DNA from: Sphingobacteriales bacterium
GTDB taxonomy: Bacteria; Bacteroidota; Bacteroidia; Chitinophagales; Chitinophagaceae
NCBI GenBank assembly: GCA_024640385.1
Contig: JAHEFC010000087.1
Coordinates: 1 to 9,725 of the forward strand
Direction: 5' to 3'
DNA length: 9,725 bases
Position 1 is the stretch's first letter, and each line of letters begins with the position of its first letter. A program made the translations under genes and the position numbers. The notes below the pieces were generated by a model. The model was not told the origin of the DNA. It saw only the letters and a list, made by a program, of their open reading frames with translations, and made no database searches. This document shows, one piece after another, positions 1 to 6,497 of this stretch.

Positions 1-547
1 GCAAAGCTGTCATTTTCTCCAGGTATGCATGCAGGTCATGTACATGCTCAAGAACATGCCACATAGTGATGGCATCATAGGTGCCGTTGATCTCAAATAG
101 TTCTGCTGATGGCTTAACCGGTACTCCCCTTTGGCGCGCGATCAGACTTGCGCCCTCATCGGGTTCAAGACCCTGCACCGTCCATCCCGCAGACTGCATT
201 ACTTCCAGGAAAGCTCCTGTACCGCATCCAATATCCAGGATCTTCCCATTCTGCAACCCGGTTTTAGCTGAAATAAGATTTTTCTTCTGCTGCAATGTGA
301 ATTTCCTTACCGCCAGGTAAGCCCTGTTGATGAAGCCCTTATTAGTCTCTGTATGCGAAATATATTCTTCAGAACGATAAAAAGCTCCGATATCCTCCGG
401 CCCTGGTATATCCTGCGTGAATCTCAATGTACAGTCTGCGCATTCCCAAATGGCAAACTCCCTGCCACTGACTGTATGGTCCTTCACGTTAAAGATAAAC
501 TTCAAATTTCTGCTGCTGCACAGCGGGCACTGCTCGTAATGGATCAT
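1..547 (-). CDS. Class I SAM-dependent methyltransferase with N-terminal zinc ribbon (3' end outside window)
   Basis: I translated this directly from the minus strand; 182 codons are visible and no stop is reached before the window edge. An N-terminal Cys4 pair (C7-x2-C10 and C36-x2-C39) looks like a small zinc ribbon. A Rossmann methyltransferase fold follows: motif I LDIGCGTGAFL at about 104-114, an acidic residue in GLEPDEG (E128) suited to the SAM ribose, and YDAITMWHVLEHVHDL at about 157-172. This layout matches the Methyltransf_23-like family, in which a Cys4 ribbon precedes the SAM domain. The substrate cannot be told from sequence; small molecules, sugars or lipids are all possible. 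The ATG lies 2 bp after the TGA of the HU-like gene (TGA-AC-ATG), so translation is probably coupled. No Shine-Dalgarno sequence is visible. Fold assignment is confident; the biological role is not. Confidence 0.9.
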   Translation of the reverse strand, partial: MIHYEQCPLCSSRNLKFIFNVKDHTVSGREFAIWECADCTLRFTQDIPGPEDIGAFYRSEEYISHTETNKGFINRAYLAVRKFTLQQKKNLISAKTGLQNGKILDIGCGTGAFLEVMQSAGWTVQGLEPDEGASLIARQRGVPVKPSAELFEINGTYDAITMWHVLEHVHDLHAYLEKMTAL

Positions 548-549
548 GT

Positions 550-1206
550 TCAATTGGCAGGTTTGGATTCGAATTGTGCAGGTGCAGTTGAAGGAACAAT
601 GTTAGTGTCCCTGGCGCCTGACAGTTTATATTCGTTCCGGATCAGGTTGAAAAATATCATTACTAATGCCACCGCTGCAATCACAGCTGCAGCTACCCAC
701 CAGCTTGTTCTGGCTTCTACCGTAACCAGCTCATCGTTCCAGGTGATGGCACCATGATGATCCCCGGTGCTGACCGCTTCACCTGACATAGACTGTGTTG
801 ACAAAGCATTAAGATCAGGGAGAAAATCATACCTGTTGTTGACAGGGTCGAAGATCAACTGACCAGATGAACTGTTTTCCAGGCTGCCAATGCCTTCCCA
901 TTCAAACCGTTGCCCTTTTTTCAACTGGTCTTTCAGGTTCATGGAAAAATTATTCACCACCCCTATTGCCTCCCATTCAGAAATATTCCTTTTTCTTGAG
1001 ATATAAGCAAACATCTCCTTCGACGGGATATCATGCATGGAATCGTATCGTATGGTATAGGATGGCGCTTTAATAGCCCCGCTAACCTGGTCAACCTGTG
1101 CAGGTATCCGGTCCAGTTCAAAACTTCCGATTCCCGGAAGATTGACAGTTCGTTGCTGGATAAAATATAGCCGCAACAATTCAGCTGTATCCGCTGTACT
1201 CGTCAT
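550..1206 (-). CDS. HU-CCDC81-like domain protein with a single transmembrane helix
   Basis: This 218-aa protein begins with two tandem HU/IHF-like segments. The first is about residues 4-57, with LPGIGSFELDRIPA at 23-36, the typical 'lPGiGsF' hairpin. The second is about 58-125, with WEGIGSLE at 103-110 as the matching hairpin. An acidic/Ser-rich linker follows, then one hydrophobic helix at about 167-189 (SWWVAAAVIAAVALVMIFF) and a polar tail of roughly 29 residues. The HU-CCDC81 clade is known in Bacteroidota, usually as HU-HU-TM with a C-terminal SPOR domain that binds peptidoglycan. No SPOR domain is present here, although the gene is intact. The HU domains are presumably cytoplasmic with the tail in the periplasm; the ligand (DNA or protein) is unknown. 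I chose the ATG at 1206 over an in-frame TTG at 1212 because a TATATTTG promoter element overlaps the TTG. Downstream is the methyltransferase, 2 bp away. Confidence 0.85.
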   Translation of the reverse strand: MTSTADTAELLRLYFIQQRTVNLPGIGSFELDRIPAQVDQVSGAIKAPSYTIRYDSMHDIPSKEMFAYISRKRNISEWEAIGVVNNFSMNLKDQLKKGQRFEWEGIGSLENSSSGQLIFDPVNNRYDFLPDLNALSTQSMSGEAVSTGDHHGAITWNDELVTVEARTSWWVAAAVIAAVALVMIFFNLIRNEYKLSGARDTNIVPSTAPAQFESKPAN

Positions 1207-1209
1207 GCA

Positions 1210-1217
1210 CAAATATA
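1210..1217 (-). promoter_or_regulatory. Bacteroidota-type -7 element TATATTTG abutting the HU-like start codon
   Basis: The minus strand reads TATATTTG-TGC-ATG, an exact match to the Bacteroidota -7 consensus TAnnTTTG, with three bases before the ATG. Because transcription in this phylum starts a few bases after the motif, the mRNA would begin at or next to the start codon. The element lies in the 23-bp gap after the barrel gene. No clear -33 TTG is seen (the closest is TTC about 21 bp upstream, inside the barrel C-terminus), so the promoter may be weak. Confidence 0.5.
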
Positions 1218-1229
1218 AAGAATCGGTTA

Positions 1230-2855
1230 TTATTGATTGAACCTGTATATACCTCCGATGAGCATATTGAAACCAAAATTATCGTACTGATTCCATCGCT
1301 GGTAGCTGGAATTGAAGATATTATTGAACTGCGTCCAGAGAAATACATTCTTCAGCACTCTGAATTCCAGCCCTGCATTGAGGTCCAGTGCGCCCGGGGA
1401 TCTTCCTTCATTGCCCTTTTTATTGGTGTAAAGCGCCCCGTCCCAGATGAAGAAATCACTGGTCAGCCAGAGGTCCTTCAATACCTGCCACCTCAGGTTA
1501 GCTGATAATTCCAGGGGGATAAGTCCCCAGGCCCTATCCTCGGTTTCCTGGGCATTGAACTTGTAATAATTGAATTTTGCTGCCAGAGAGAATTTTTCCG
1601 CTTCAACGATCCCGAACTCACCCTGCAATTGGATGGCCTTAAGCTCTTCCTCAAAAATGATATTGAAAGATTTTCCGCTGGCTGTATCATTAACAAACAA
1701 TGGCACTCTCCTGAATTCGGCATAACCCGCTTTTGCACTGTAGGAAAAATGGTTCAGTACGGTTCCTTTGAATCCTACATAGCGTTCGATCATACGGTTG
1801 TTTTTCAGCTCCACCGGTGGCGCCATGTAAGGATTAATGGATGCAAACCGCTGGTAGTTTCCTTTATTAAAATAGCTGAGCCAGCCTGCCTGTATGATCC
1901 ATTTTTCACCTACAACAGGAAGGTCCACCAGGATGTTGGGCAATAATTTGAATGCGCCATTATCCCATGATGGTGTTATACCAGCAATGAACTTAAGATT
2001 GGGCGTCCGGAAAGTAACTGCAACCGGCGTGGTGAACAGGTTGTTATTGATCGCGTCTTTACCGGATGGCGTATATCTTGTCAGGTCGGCCACCATGCCC
2101 AGTTTAATGCCAAACGACTTGCCAATGAATTTTTCCAGCGGCAGGTTCAACACGGCATTGGTCTCTCCATTTTTCAGGTTGTCATTGAACACGGAAAGAT
2201 TGAGTCGAGGATGATAGGTAAGCCCGAACTCCGTAGGCACGGGGTTTCTCACGCCGGCTTCTGCACTGAAAGTGGAGTACCTTCTTAAAAGATCGTCTTT
2301 CGCAAAATTGTATCTCGTTCTGTCGTAACCGTACTGATAATATTTATCCTGGTCAAAACCTGCGCTGGCATGGAACTCCACATCTTTGTTCAGCGGTGTG
2401 AAGAAATACCCTTTCACACCGCTTTGCGCATAGTTCTGATTCTCGATCTTTCCGTTTGATGAGATGTGATCGATCATGAGGTCCACCCGGCTGTTGCCGG
2501 CAGGAACACTTAGTCCTGCTTCCAGGTAAGGTGTCTGCAGATTACCATAACCCGCTTTAACATAATTGCTGTTGGCCCATTTCGCAGAGCTGTCTGCAGG
2601 CAATGAAAGGGGGTTGATCGATACGGGTGAAAGCCTGGGGAATACATTTTGAGCGGGGACATTATACTGAAGCCGCGGACGGCTTGTATCCGGCACCGGA
2701 GGTGTGGCGTTGAAGTTGATCTTCGCAGCATTTCTAAGTACAGGCTTGAAGGATGAAGTGATCTCAATGGTTTTCTTGCTGGTATCCTGCGCCCAAAGCG
2801 TACCCAGGTGCGTTAACAGCAACAGTAACACAATTATCTTCTTCGTTCTTTTCAT
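1230..2855 (-). CDS. Outer-membrane beta-barrel protein, TonB-receptor-like without a plug domain
   Basis: This is a 541-aa precursor. Residues 1-22 form a signal peptide: basic start KRTKK, a Leu-rich core, and probable cleavage after LWA before QDTSKK. A Pro-rich periplasmic extension (about 23-95) contains SSFKPVLRNAAKINF. The rest alternates aromatic/hydrophobic and polar residues in short strands with Asn/Gly turns, as in outer-membrane barrels. The C-terminus (NNIFNSSYQRWNQYDNFGF...GGIYRF) resembles the last strands of TonB-dependent receptors. At 541 aa it is too short for a full receptor, and neither a plug domain nor an obvious TonB box is seen. The gene starts 16 bp after the TPR gene's stop, with no Shine-Dalgarno, so co-transcription is likely. 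Location is confident. A transport, assembly or structural role with the TPR partner is inference; automated tools may simply call it 'TonB-dependent receptor'. Confidence 0.85.
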   Translation of the reverse strand: MKRTKKIIVLLLLLTHLGTLWAQDTSKKTIEITSSFKPVLRNAAKINFNATPPVPDTSRPRLQYNVPAQNVFPRLSPVSINPLSLPADSSAKWANSNYVKAGYGNLQTPYLEAGLSVPAGNSRVDLMIDHISSNGKIENQNYAQSGVKGYFFTPLNKDVEFHASAGFDQDKYYQYGYDRTRYNFAKDDLLRRYSTFSAEAGVRNPVPTEFGLTYHPRLNLSVFNDNLKNGETNAVLNLPLEKFIGKSFGIKLGMVADLTRYTPSGKDAINNNLFTTPVAVTFRTPNLKFIAGITPSWDNGAFKLLPNILVDLPVVGEKWIIQAGWLSYFNKGNYQRFASINPYMAPPVELKNNRMIERYVGFKGTVLNHFSYSAKAGYAEFRRVPLFVNDTASGKSFNIIFEEELKAIQLQGEFGIVEAEKFSLAAKFNYYKFNAQETEDRAWGLIPLELSANLRWQVLKDLWLTSDFFIWDGALYTNKKGNEGRSPGALDLNAGLEFRVLKNVFLWTQFNNIFNSSYQRWNQYDNFGFNMLIGGIYRFNQ

Positions 2856-2871
2856 ATTCAGGGTTAATGAA

Positions 2872-5800
2872 TTATTTGTTCTTTTCTTCTTCGATCACTT
2901 TGGCCAGTTTTTCCTGGGCTTCATTTTTCAATTCAGTGATCTTGCTGTTATCCACCACACTCTGCAGGGTAGCCTTGGCATTGAAATAGTCTTTCTGCCT
3001 GTAAAAAATATCTCCCAGCAGAATATAGGCTTTCGTGATCCAGTAATCGTAGGAACCGGATTTGTTGATGGTTTCAAACGCTGACTTTTCAGCATTTTTA
3101 AGGTCATCCAGCATCATGTAACTGGCCGCGATCTCATACCGTGCTTCTGCCGCATAGGCTGCTTTGCTCAGGTTGACCACATTCCGGTATTGCTGTATGG
3201 CCTCGGCAAACTGAGCCTTGCTCTGGTCAAGCTTTCCAAGCATCATGCTGGCCAATACCTTATCATCCGTACTGATCGATTTCTCATTCAACAGCTCGTT
3301 GGCATTCTGTTCCCCTTCTTCCCATTTTTTCAGCTGGTATTGGCTGCGCAATAATCCACGCATGGCATCCAGCCTGGACTCACGGTTGCTGCTGACCGAT
3401 TTCAGTGTGATGAAATATTTCTCAGCTTTTGCATAATCCTTCAATTCGAAATAATGTATCCTGGCAGCCTGTGCGGCTGCCTGCTCAGCATATTTATTCG
3501 GTGCCCTGTCAGCCACCTGTTCAAAGCCAGGCACCGCATTCCTGAAATCTTTTCGCTTGTTATAAATATCACTGCGCAGGTAAAGTGCATCTGTTGAAAA
3601 TTGCCCCTGCGGAAATTGCTGGAGATAACTGGCTAATGCATTCAACGCTCCGTTCTGATCGCCACTGGCATACCTGGATTCGGCAGCAGCATAAGCCAGC
3701 GAATCCTGCTGGCTGGTGCTTACGGAACGTCCGGACGCTTTTGCAAACTCAACATATTCACTGGTTCTTCCTTCTTCCACATAAATAGCCCTGGCACTTT
3801 CCAGCGCTTCGTCCACTTCCGGGGAATTGGGATATTCCTGTACCAGTTTCTTATAACTGTTCAGTGCTTCTTTGTTATTATTCAGGTTGTAATGGGCAAT
3901 ACCCAGTCTCAGGTAGGCTTTGGGCCTTAATTCATTCCCCTGCCCACTGCTCCTGATCACGTTATTGAGATAGGGAATGGCTTCCCTGAATTTTTCATCG
4001 GCCAGGTAGCTGTTTGCGATCTCCATGTTGACAGGACCAACAAGCTCTGAAGTCGGGAATTTTCTTTCAAAGGTCTGCAGCAGTTTGATCTTTTCAGATG
4101 AGCTGCTTACCCCCGCTATCAATGCCAGCTGGTATGTGGCATAATCTGCGGATGGCCAGGAATAATTGACCGCATTGGAATACATCCCCTTCGCTTTTGA
4201 AAACTCCCTGTTCATGAACGCGCAGTCGGCACTCCGTAAATAAGCATCCTTCACCACCTCAGGAGAATTCAGCGTAACCGTTCTGGCCACCTGGTCGAAA
4301 TACCCCTGGGCGATCTTATAATTTTCTTTCCGCAGGTAGGCGTACCCGAGGTTATAATTGGCATTATCCCTGTTCACTTCCCCTGACTGGTATGCAGGTG
4401 CCGTGAGATAATTATTGAGATATTTTACAGCATCATCAAGCCTGTTCTGGCGGTATGCAACCTCTCCCTTCCAGAAACTTGCCGGGCCCAGAACAGACTG
4501 GTTATTGACATCTTTCAAAACTTTATCCAGCAAAGCATTTGCTCCGTTGAGGTCTTCGTCGTTGATCAGTTCCATGGCCCTTCCATACAGCACTTTGGGA
4601 TAGAGCTGTTTTGCCGCCGGCGAAGGATTTTTCAAAGACTCCAGCAGGTCAAGGGCTTCGCGGTAATTATTGGTACCCGTCATTATGCCCACCATCAGTT
4701 CCCTGGCTTCGTTGTTATACACGGAATTAGGATATTGCTCCAGGAAATTCCTCAGTTCATTAATGGCCACATCCTGGTAACCCAGTTCATAGGAAAGCTT
4801 TCCATAGTTGAACAGCGATACTTCTTTTTGCTGTTCATTGCTTGAATTGTGGGCAGAAAAAGAAAATGCATTCCGCGCATTGGCTTTCTGACCGGTTTTC
4901 AGGTATGAATCACCCAACAGGTACATGGCACTCTGGCTCAGTGAATCCTGGCCATCGGTCAGTTTTTTGAATCCGTCGATCGCTTTCGGATATTGCTTGC
5001 CGTCATAATAACTGTAACTCAGCTGGTAGATATCCTCCCGGCTCAGTTGCTCCGTTTTGGCTGCATAAGATTCCAGGTAAGGAAGCGCTTTACTGAATTG
5101 TTTTTTCTCGAAATAGGCCTGGCCTATCATTCTTTTCAGACCGGCATCATAATATGAGGAGGAAGATTTTTTCAATGCATTTTCAGCATAAGCAAGTGCT
5201 TCATCTTTTTTCCCCTGCTGGTAATAAATACTGGCAATATAATAGGGAACCACTTTCCCATATTCGGGGTGATTTTCCACTTTTTTAAATGCATCAAGGG
5301 CCTCAGTGTAATTCCGGTCTGCGAAAGCGATAAAGCCATAGTAGTAATTCGCATCAGGATTATTTCGGTCCGAAGGGTCGAGCCTCACTTTATTCAACAG
5401 GGGCTTAGCCTTATCAAACTGCTTCAATGTGAAATATCCATACCCCATATGAAAATTCATGTCCCCGATCTCAGACTCGCTGAGATTTTCAGCATTTGTC
5501 TGTTCGTACATCACAACCGCGTTGCGGTAATCCTGGTTGCGGAAATAATACTCCCCCAGTTGAAATGCCATCTTTTGCTGCAGGGGTTGGTTGCTCTGAA
5601 GGATGGTAAAAGATTTTGCCTGGGCCTCTGCAGAAGGTTCATTTTGCTTTAATCCGCAAACGATCGAGTAATAATCGATCTCCTCAAATGCGATACGGTA
5701 ATTGCTGTAGTCCGATTCATTCCTGTTCTCCTGAAGGTCCCTGAATAACGGATAGGCCAGGTTGTACTGGCCCTTCTGAAAAAGCTCTTTGGCCTTGTGA

Positions 5801-5898
5801 TAGGTTTCAAGCGGATCAGTATAGATACGGGTCTGCTGGGAATAGGTGGATACAGAAATGATCAGAAAAAGAAGTATAGACGAAATTCTCAAAATCAT
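2872..5898 (-). CDS. Large exported tetratricopeptide-repeat protein
   Basis: The 1,008-aa product begins with a signal peptide (MILRISSILLFLIISVSTYS, cleavage probably before QQ). There is no lipobox cysteine, so it is likely a soluble or envelope-associated periplasmic protein rather than a lipoprotein. Nearly the whole mature chain consists of helical pairs of the TPR/Sel1-like type, for example KEALNSYKKLVQEYPNSP, EAIPYLNNVIRSSGQG and ARYEIAASYMMLDDLKNAEK. Several 'F..yP.s' spacings recall the YbgF/BamD-style TPRs of envelope proteins. It ends in a charged helix (EKLAKVIEEEKNK). No catalytic domain is seen, so it is presumably a protein-binding scaffold. I chose the ATG at 5898 over an in-frame GTG at 5913 because it gives a cleaner signal peptide and there is a promoter element upstream. 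It heads the minus-strand run, and the barrel gene 16 bp later is the obvious partner candidate. Confidence 0.9.
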   Translation of the reverse strand: MILRISSILLFLIISVSTYSQQTRIYTDPLETYHKAKELFQKGQYNLAYPLFRDLQENRNESDYSNYRIAFEEIDYYSIVCGLKQNEPSAEAQAKSFTILQSNQPLQQKMAFQLGEYYFRNQDYRNAVVMYEQTNAENLSESEIGDMNFHMGYGYFTLKQFDKAKPLLNKVRLDPSDRNNPDANYYYGFIAFADRNYTEALDAFKKVENHPEYGKVVPYYIASIYYQQGKKDEALAYAENALKKSSSSYYDAGLKRMIGQAYFEKKQFSKALPYLESYAAKTEQLSREDIYQLSYSYYDGKQYPKAIDGFKKLTDGQDSLSQSAMYLLGDSYLKTGQKANARNAFSFSAHNSSNEQQKEVSLFNYGKLSYELGYQDVAINELRNFLEQYPNSVYNNEARELMVGIMTGTNNYREALDLLESLKNPSPAAKQLYPKVLYGRAMELINDEDLNGANALLDKVLKDVNNQSVLGPASFWKGEVAYRQNRLDDAVKYLNNYLTAPAYQSGEVNRDNANYNLGYAYLRKENYKIAQGYFDQVARTVTLNSPEVVKDAYLRSADCAFMNREFSKAKGMYSNAVNYSWPSADYATYQLALIAGVSSSSEKIKLLQTFERKFPTSELVGPVNMEIANSYLADEKFREAIPYLNNVIRSSGQGNELRPKAYLRLGIAHYNLNNNKEALNSYKKLVQEYPNSPEVDEALESARAIYVEEGRTSEYVEFAKASGRSVSTSQQDSLAYAAAESRYASGDQNGALNALASYLQQFPQGQFSTDALYLRSDIYNKRKDFRNAVPGFEQVADRAPNKYAEQAAAQAARIHYFELKDYAKAEKYFITLKSVSSNRESRLDAMRGLLRSQYQLKKWEEGEQNANELLNEKSISTDDKVLASMMLGKLDQSKAQFAEAIQQYRNVVNLSKAAYAAEARYEIAASYMMLDDLKNAEKSAFETINKSGSYDYWITKAYILLGDIFYRQKDYFNAKATLQSVVDNSKITELKNEAQEKLAKVIEEEKNK

Positions 5899-5943
5899 AT
5901 TGTCAAATGTCACTTAACTGATGTTATTAAAAAACTAAATGCG

Positions 5944-5951
5944 CAAAATTA
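5944..5951 (-). promoter_or_regulatory. -7 promoter element TAATTTTG for the TPR/barrel operon
   Basis: The minus strand carries an exact TAnnTTTG match. A TTTC lies 17 bp upstream as an imperfect -33 element (consensus TTTG or TTG). The predicted transcription start leaves a leader of roughly 40 nt before the ATG at 5898. The upstream edge overlaps an 8-bp palindrome, TAGGCCTA (5950-5957). The motif match is seen directly; promoter activity is inferred. Confidence 0.55.
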
Positions 5952-5989
5952 GGCCTAGTATTATCCGCGAAAGCCGGTTTATAAACTTC

Positions 5990-5998
5990 TGTGGATAA
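5990..5998 (-). promoter_or_regulatory. Perfect DnaA-box 9-mer in the divergent intergenic region
   Basis: The plus strand reads TGTGGATAA, which is TTATCCACA on the minus strand, the consensus high-affinity DnaA box. It sits about 40 bp upstream of the TPR promoter element and about 60 bp upstream of the DoxX element. A degenerate copy, TTATCCGCG, is at 5961-5969 on the plus strand. I see no cluster of boxes and no dnaA or other replication gene, so an origin is not supported. It could be a regulatory DnaA site or chance. Confidence 0.3.
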
Positions 5999-6057
5999 AA
6001 AATTGCACCAATCGACCATGATTCATTGCTTTTGGCGACTAATTTTTTGTTAAAGCG

Positions 6058-6065
6058 TAATTTTG
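6058..6065 (+). promoter_or_regulatory. -7 promoter element TAATTTTG abutting the DoxX start codon
   Basis: The sequence TAATTTTG-TTGCC-ATG places an exact TAnnTTTG motif five bases before the ATG at 6071. A TTTG at 6031-6034 could be the -33 element; the 23-bp spacing is at the long end for this phylum. The predicted mRNA is leaderless or nearly so. Confidence 0.55.
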
Positions 6066-6070
6066 TTGCC

Positions 6071-6478
6071 ATGAAGAAATTAATCAGTACACACTATTCC
6101 GATTTTGCTTTCAACTTATCCATGTTGATCATGAGGCTGGGCTTTGGGATTCTGATGATCCCTCATGGATACGACAAACTTGTGCATTTTGCACAATACA
6201 GGAAAGACTTCATGAATTTCCTGGGCATGGGCTCTGCCATCTCTCTGGCCCTGGTGGTATTTGCGGAATTTTTTTGTTCCATATTTCTTGTAATGGGGCT
6301 GTTTACACGACTGGTCGCAGCGGTGCTGCTTATTGAGCTGTTTGTAGTGGTGTTTGAGGCCCACAAGGGACAGGTGTTCGGAGACGGCGAGCACGGAATG
6401 CTTTTTCTTACAGGAATTATTGCCATAATTTTACTGGGCGCGGGCAAGGTCAGCCTGGATGGCATCCTCGGGAAATAG
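6071..6478 (+). CDS. DoxX-family small integral membrane protein
   Basis: This 135-aa protein has four predicted transmembrane helices, at about 12-31, 55-76, 80-97 and 107-125. The family signature lies in and after helix 1: RLGFGILMIPHGYDKL (22-37), the 'R.g.G..m..HG..K' pattern of DoxX/DoxD-like proteins. EAHKGQVFGDGEHG forms the polar loop before helix 4, as is usual. DoxX proteins are inner-membrane proteins, some linked to quinone or thiol redox chemistry and oxidative stress; the specific function here is unknown. I chose the ATG at 6071 because an upstream in-frame TTG (6026) would place the TAATTTTG promoter element inside the gene. It is transcribed divergently from the TPR operon. 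cinA follows after 19 bp and may be co-transcribed. Confidence 0.88.
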   Translation: MKKLISTHYSDFAFNLSMLIMRLGFGILMIPHGYDKLVHFAQYRKDFMNFLGMGSAISLALVVFAEFFCSIFLVMGLFTRLVAAVLLIELFVVVFEAHKGQVFGDGEHGMLFLTGIIAIILLGAGKVSLDGILGK

Positions 6479-6497
6479 AAGTTTCAATTTATTTTAT

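Noticed and set aside
353..757. A 134-codon plus-strand open frame
   Set aside because: It runs antisense across the methyltransferase start and the HU-like C-terminus, both of which have clear domain motifs; it has no promoter motif or recognisable product.
1230..2855. Full TonB-dependent receptor (SusC-like)
   Set aside because: The protein is too short, and neither a plug domain nor an obvious TonB box is seen; only the barrel C-terminus resembles that family.
5950..5957. Operator palindrome TAGGCCTA overlapping the TPR promoter element
   Set aside because: An 8-bp perfect palindrome without flanking symmetry is too short to claim as a regulator site; noted only because it touches the -7 motif.
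5899..6070. Replication origin
   Set aside because: There is only one perfect DnaA box and one poor copy, with no box cluster, no clear unwinding region and no replication gene nearby.
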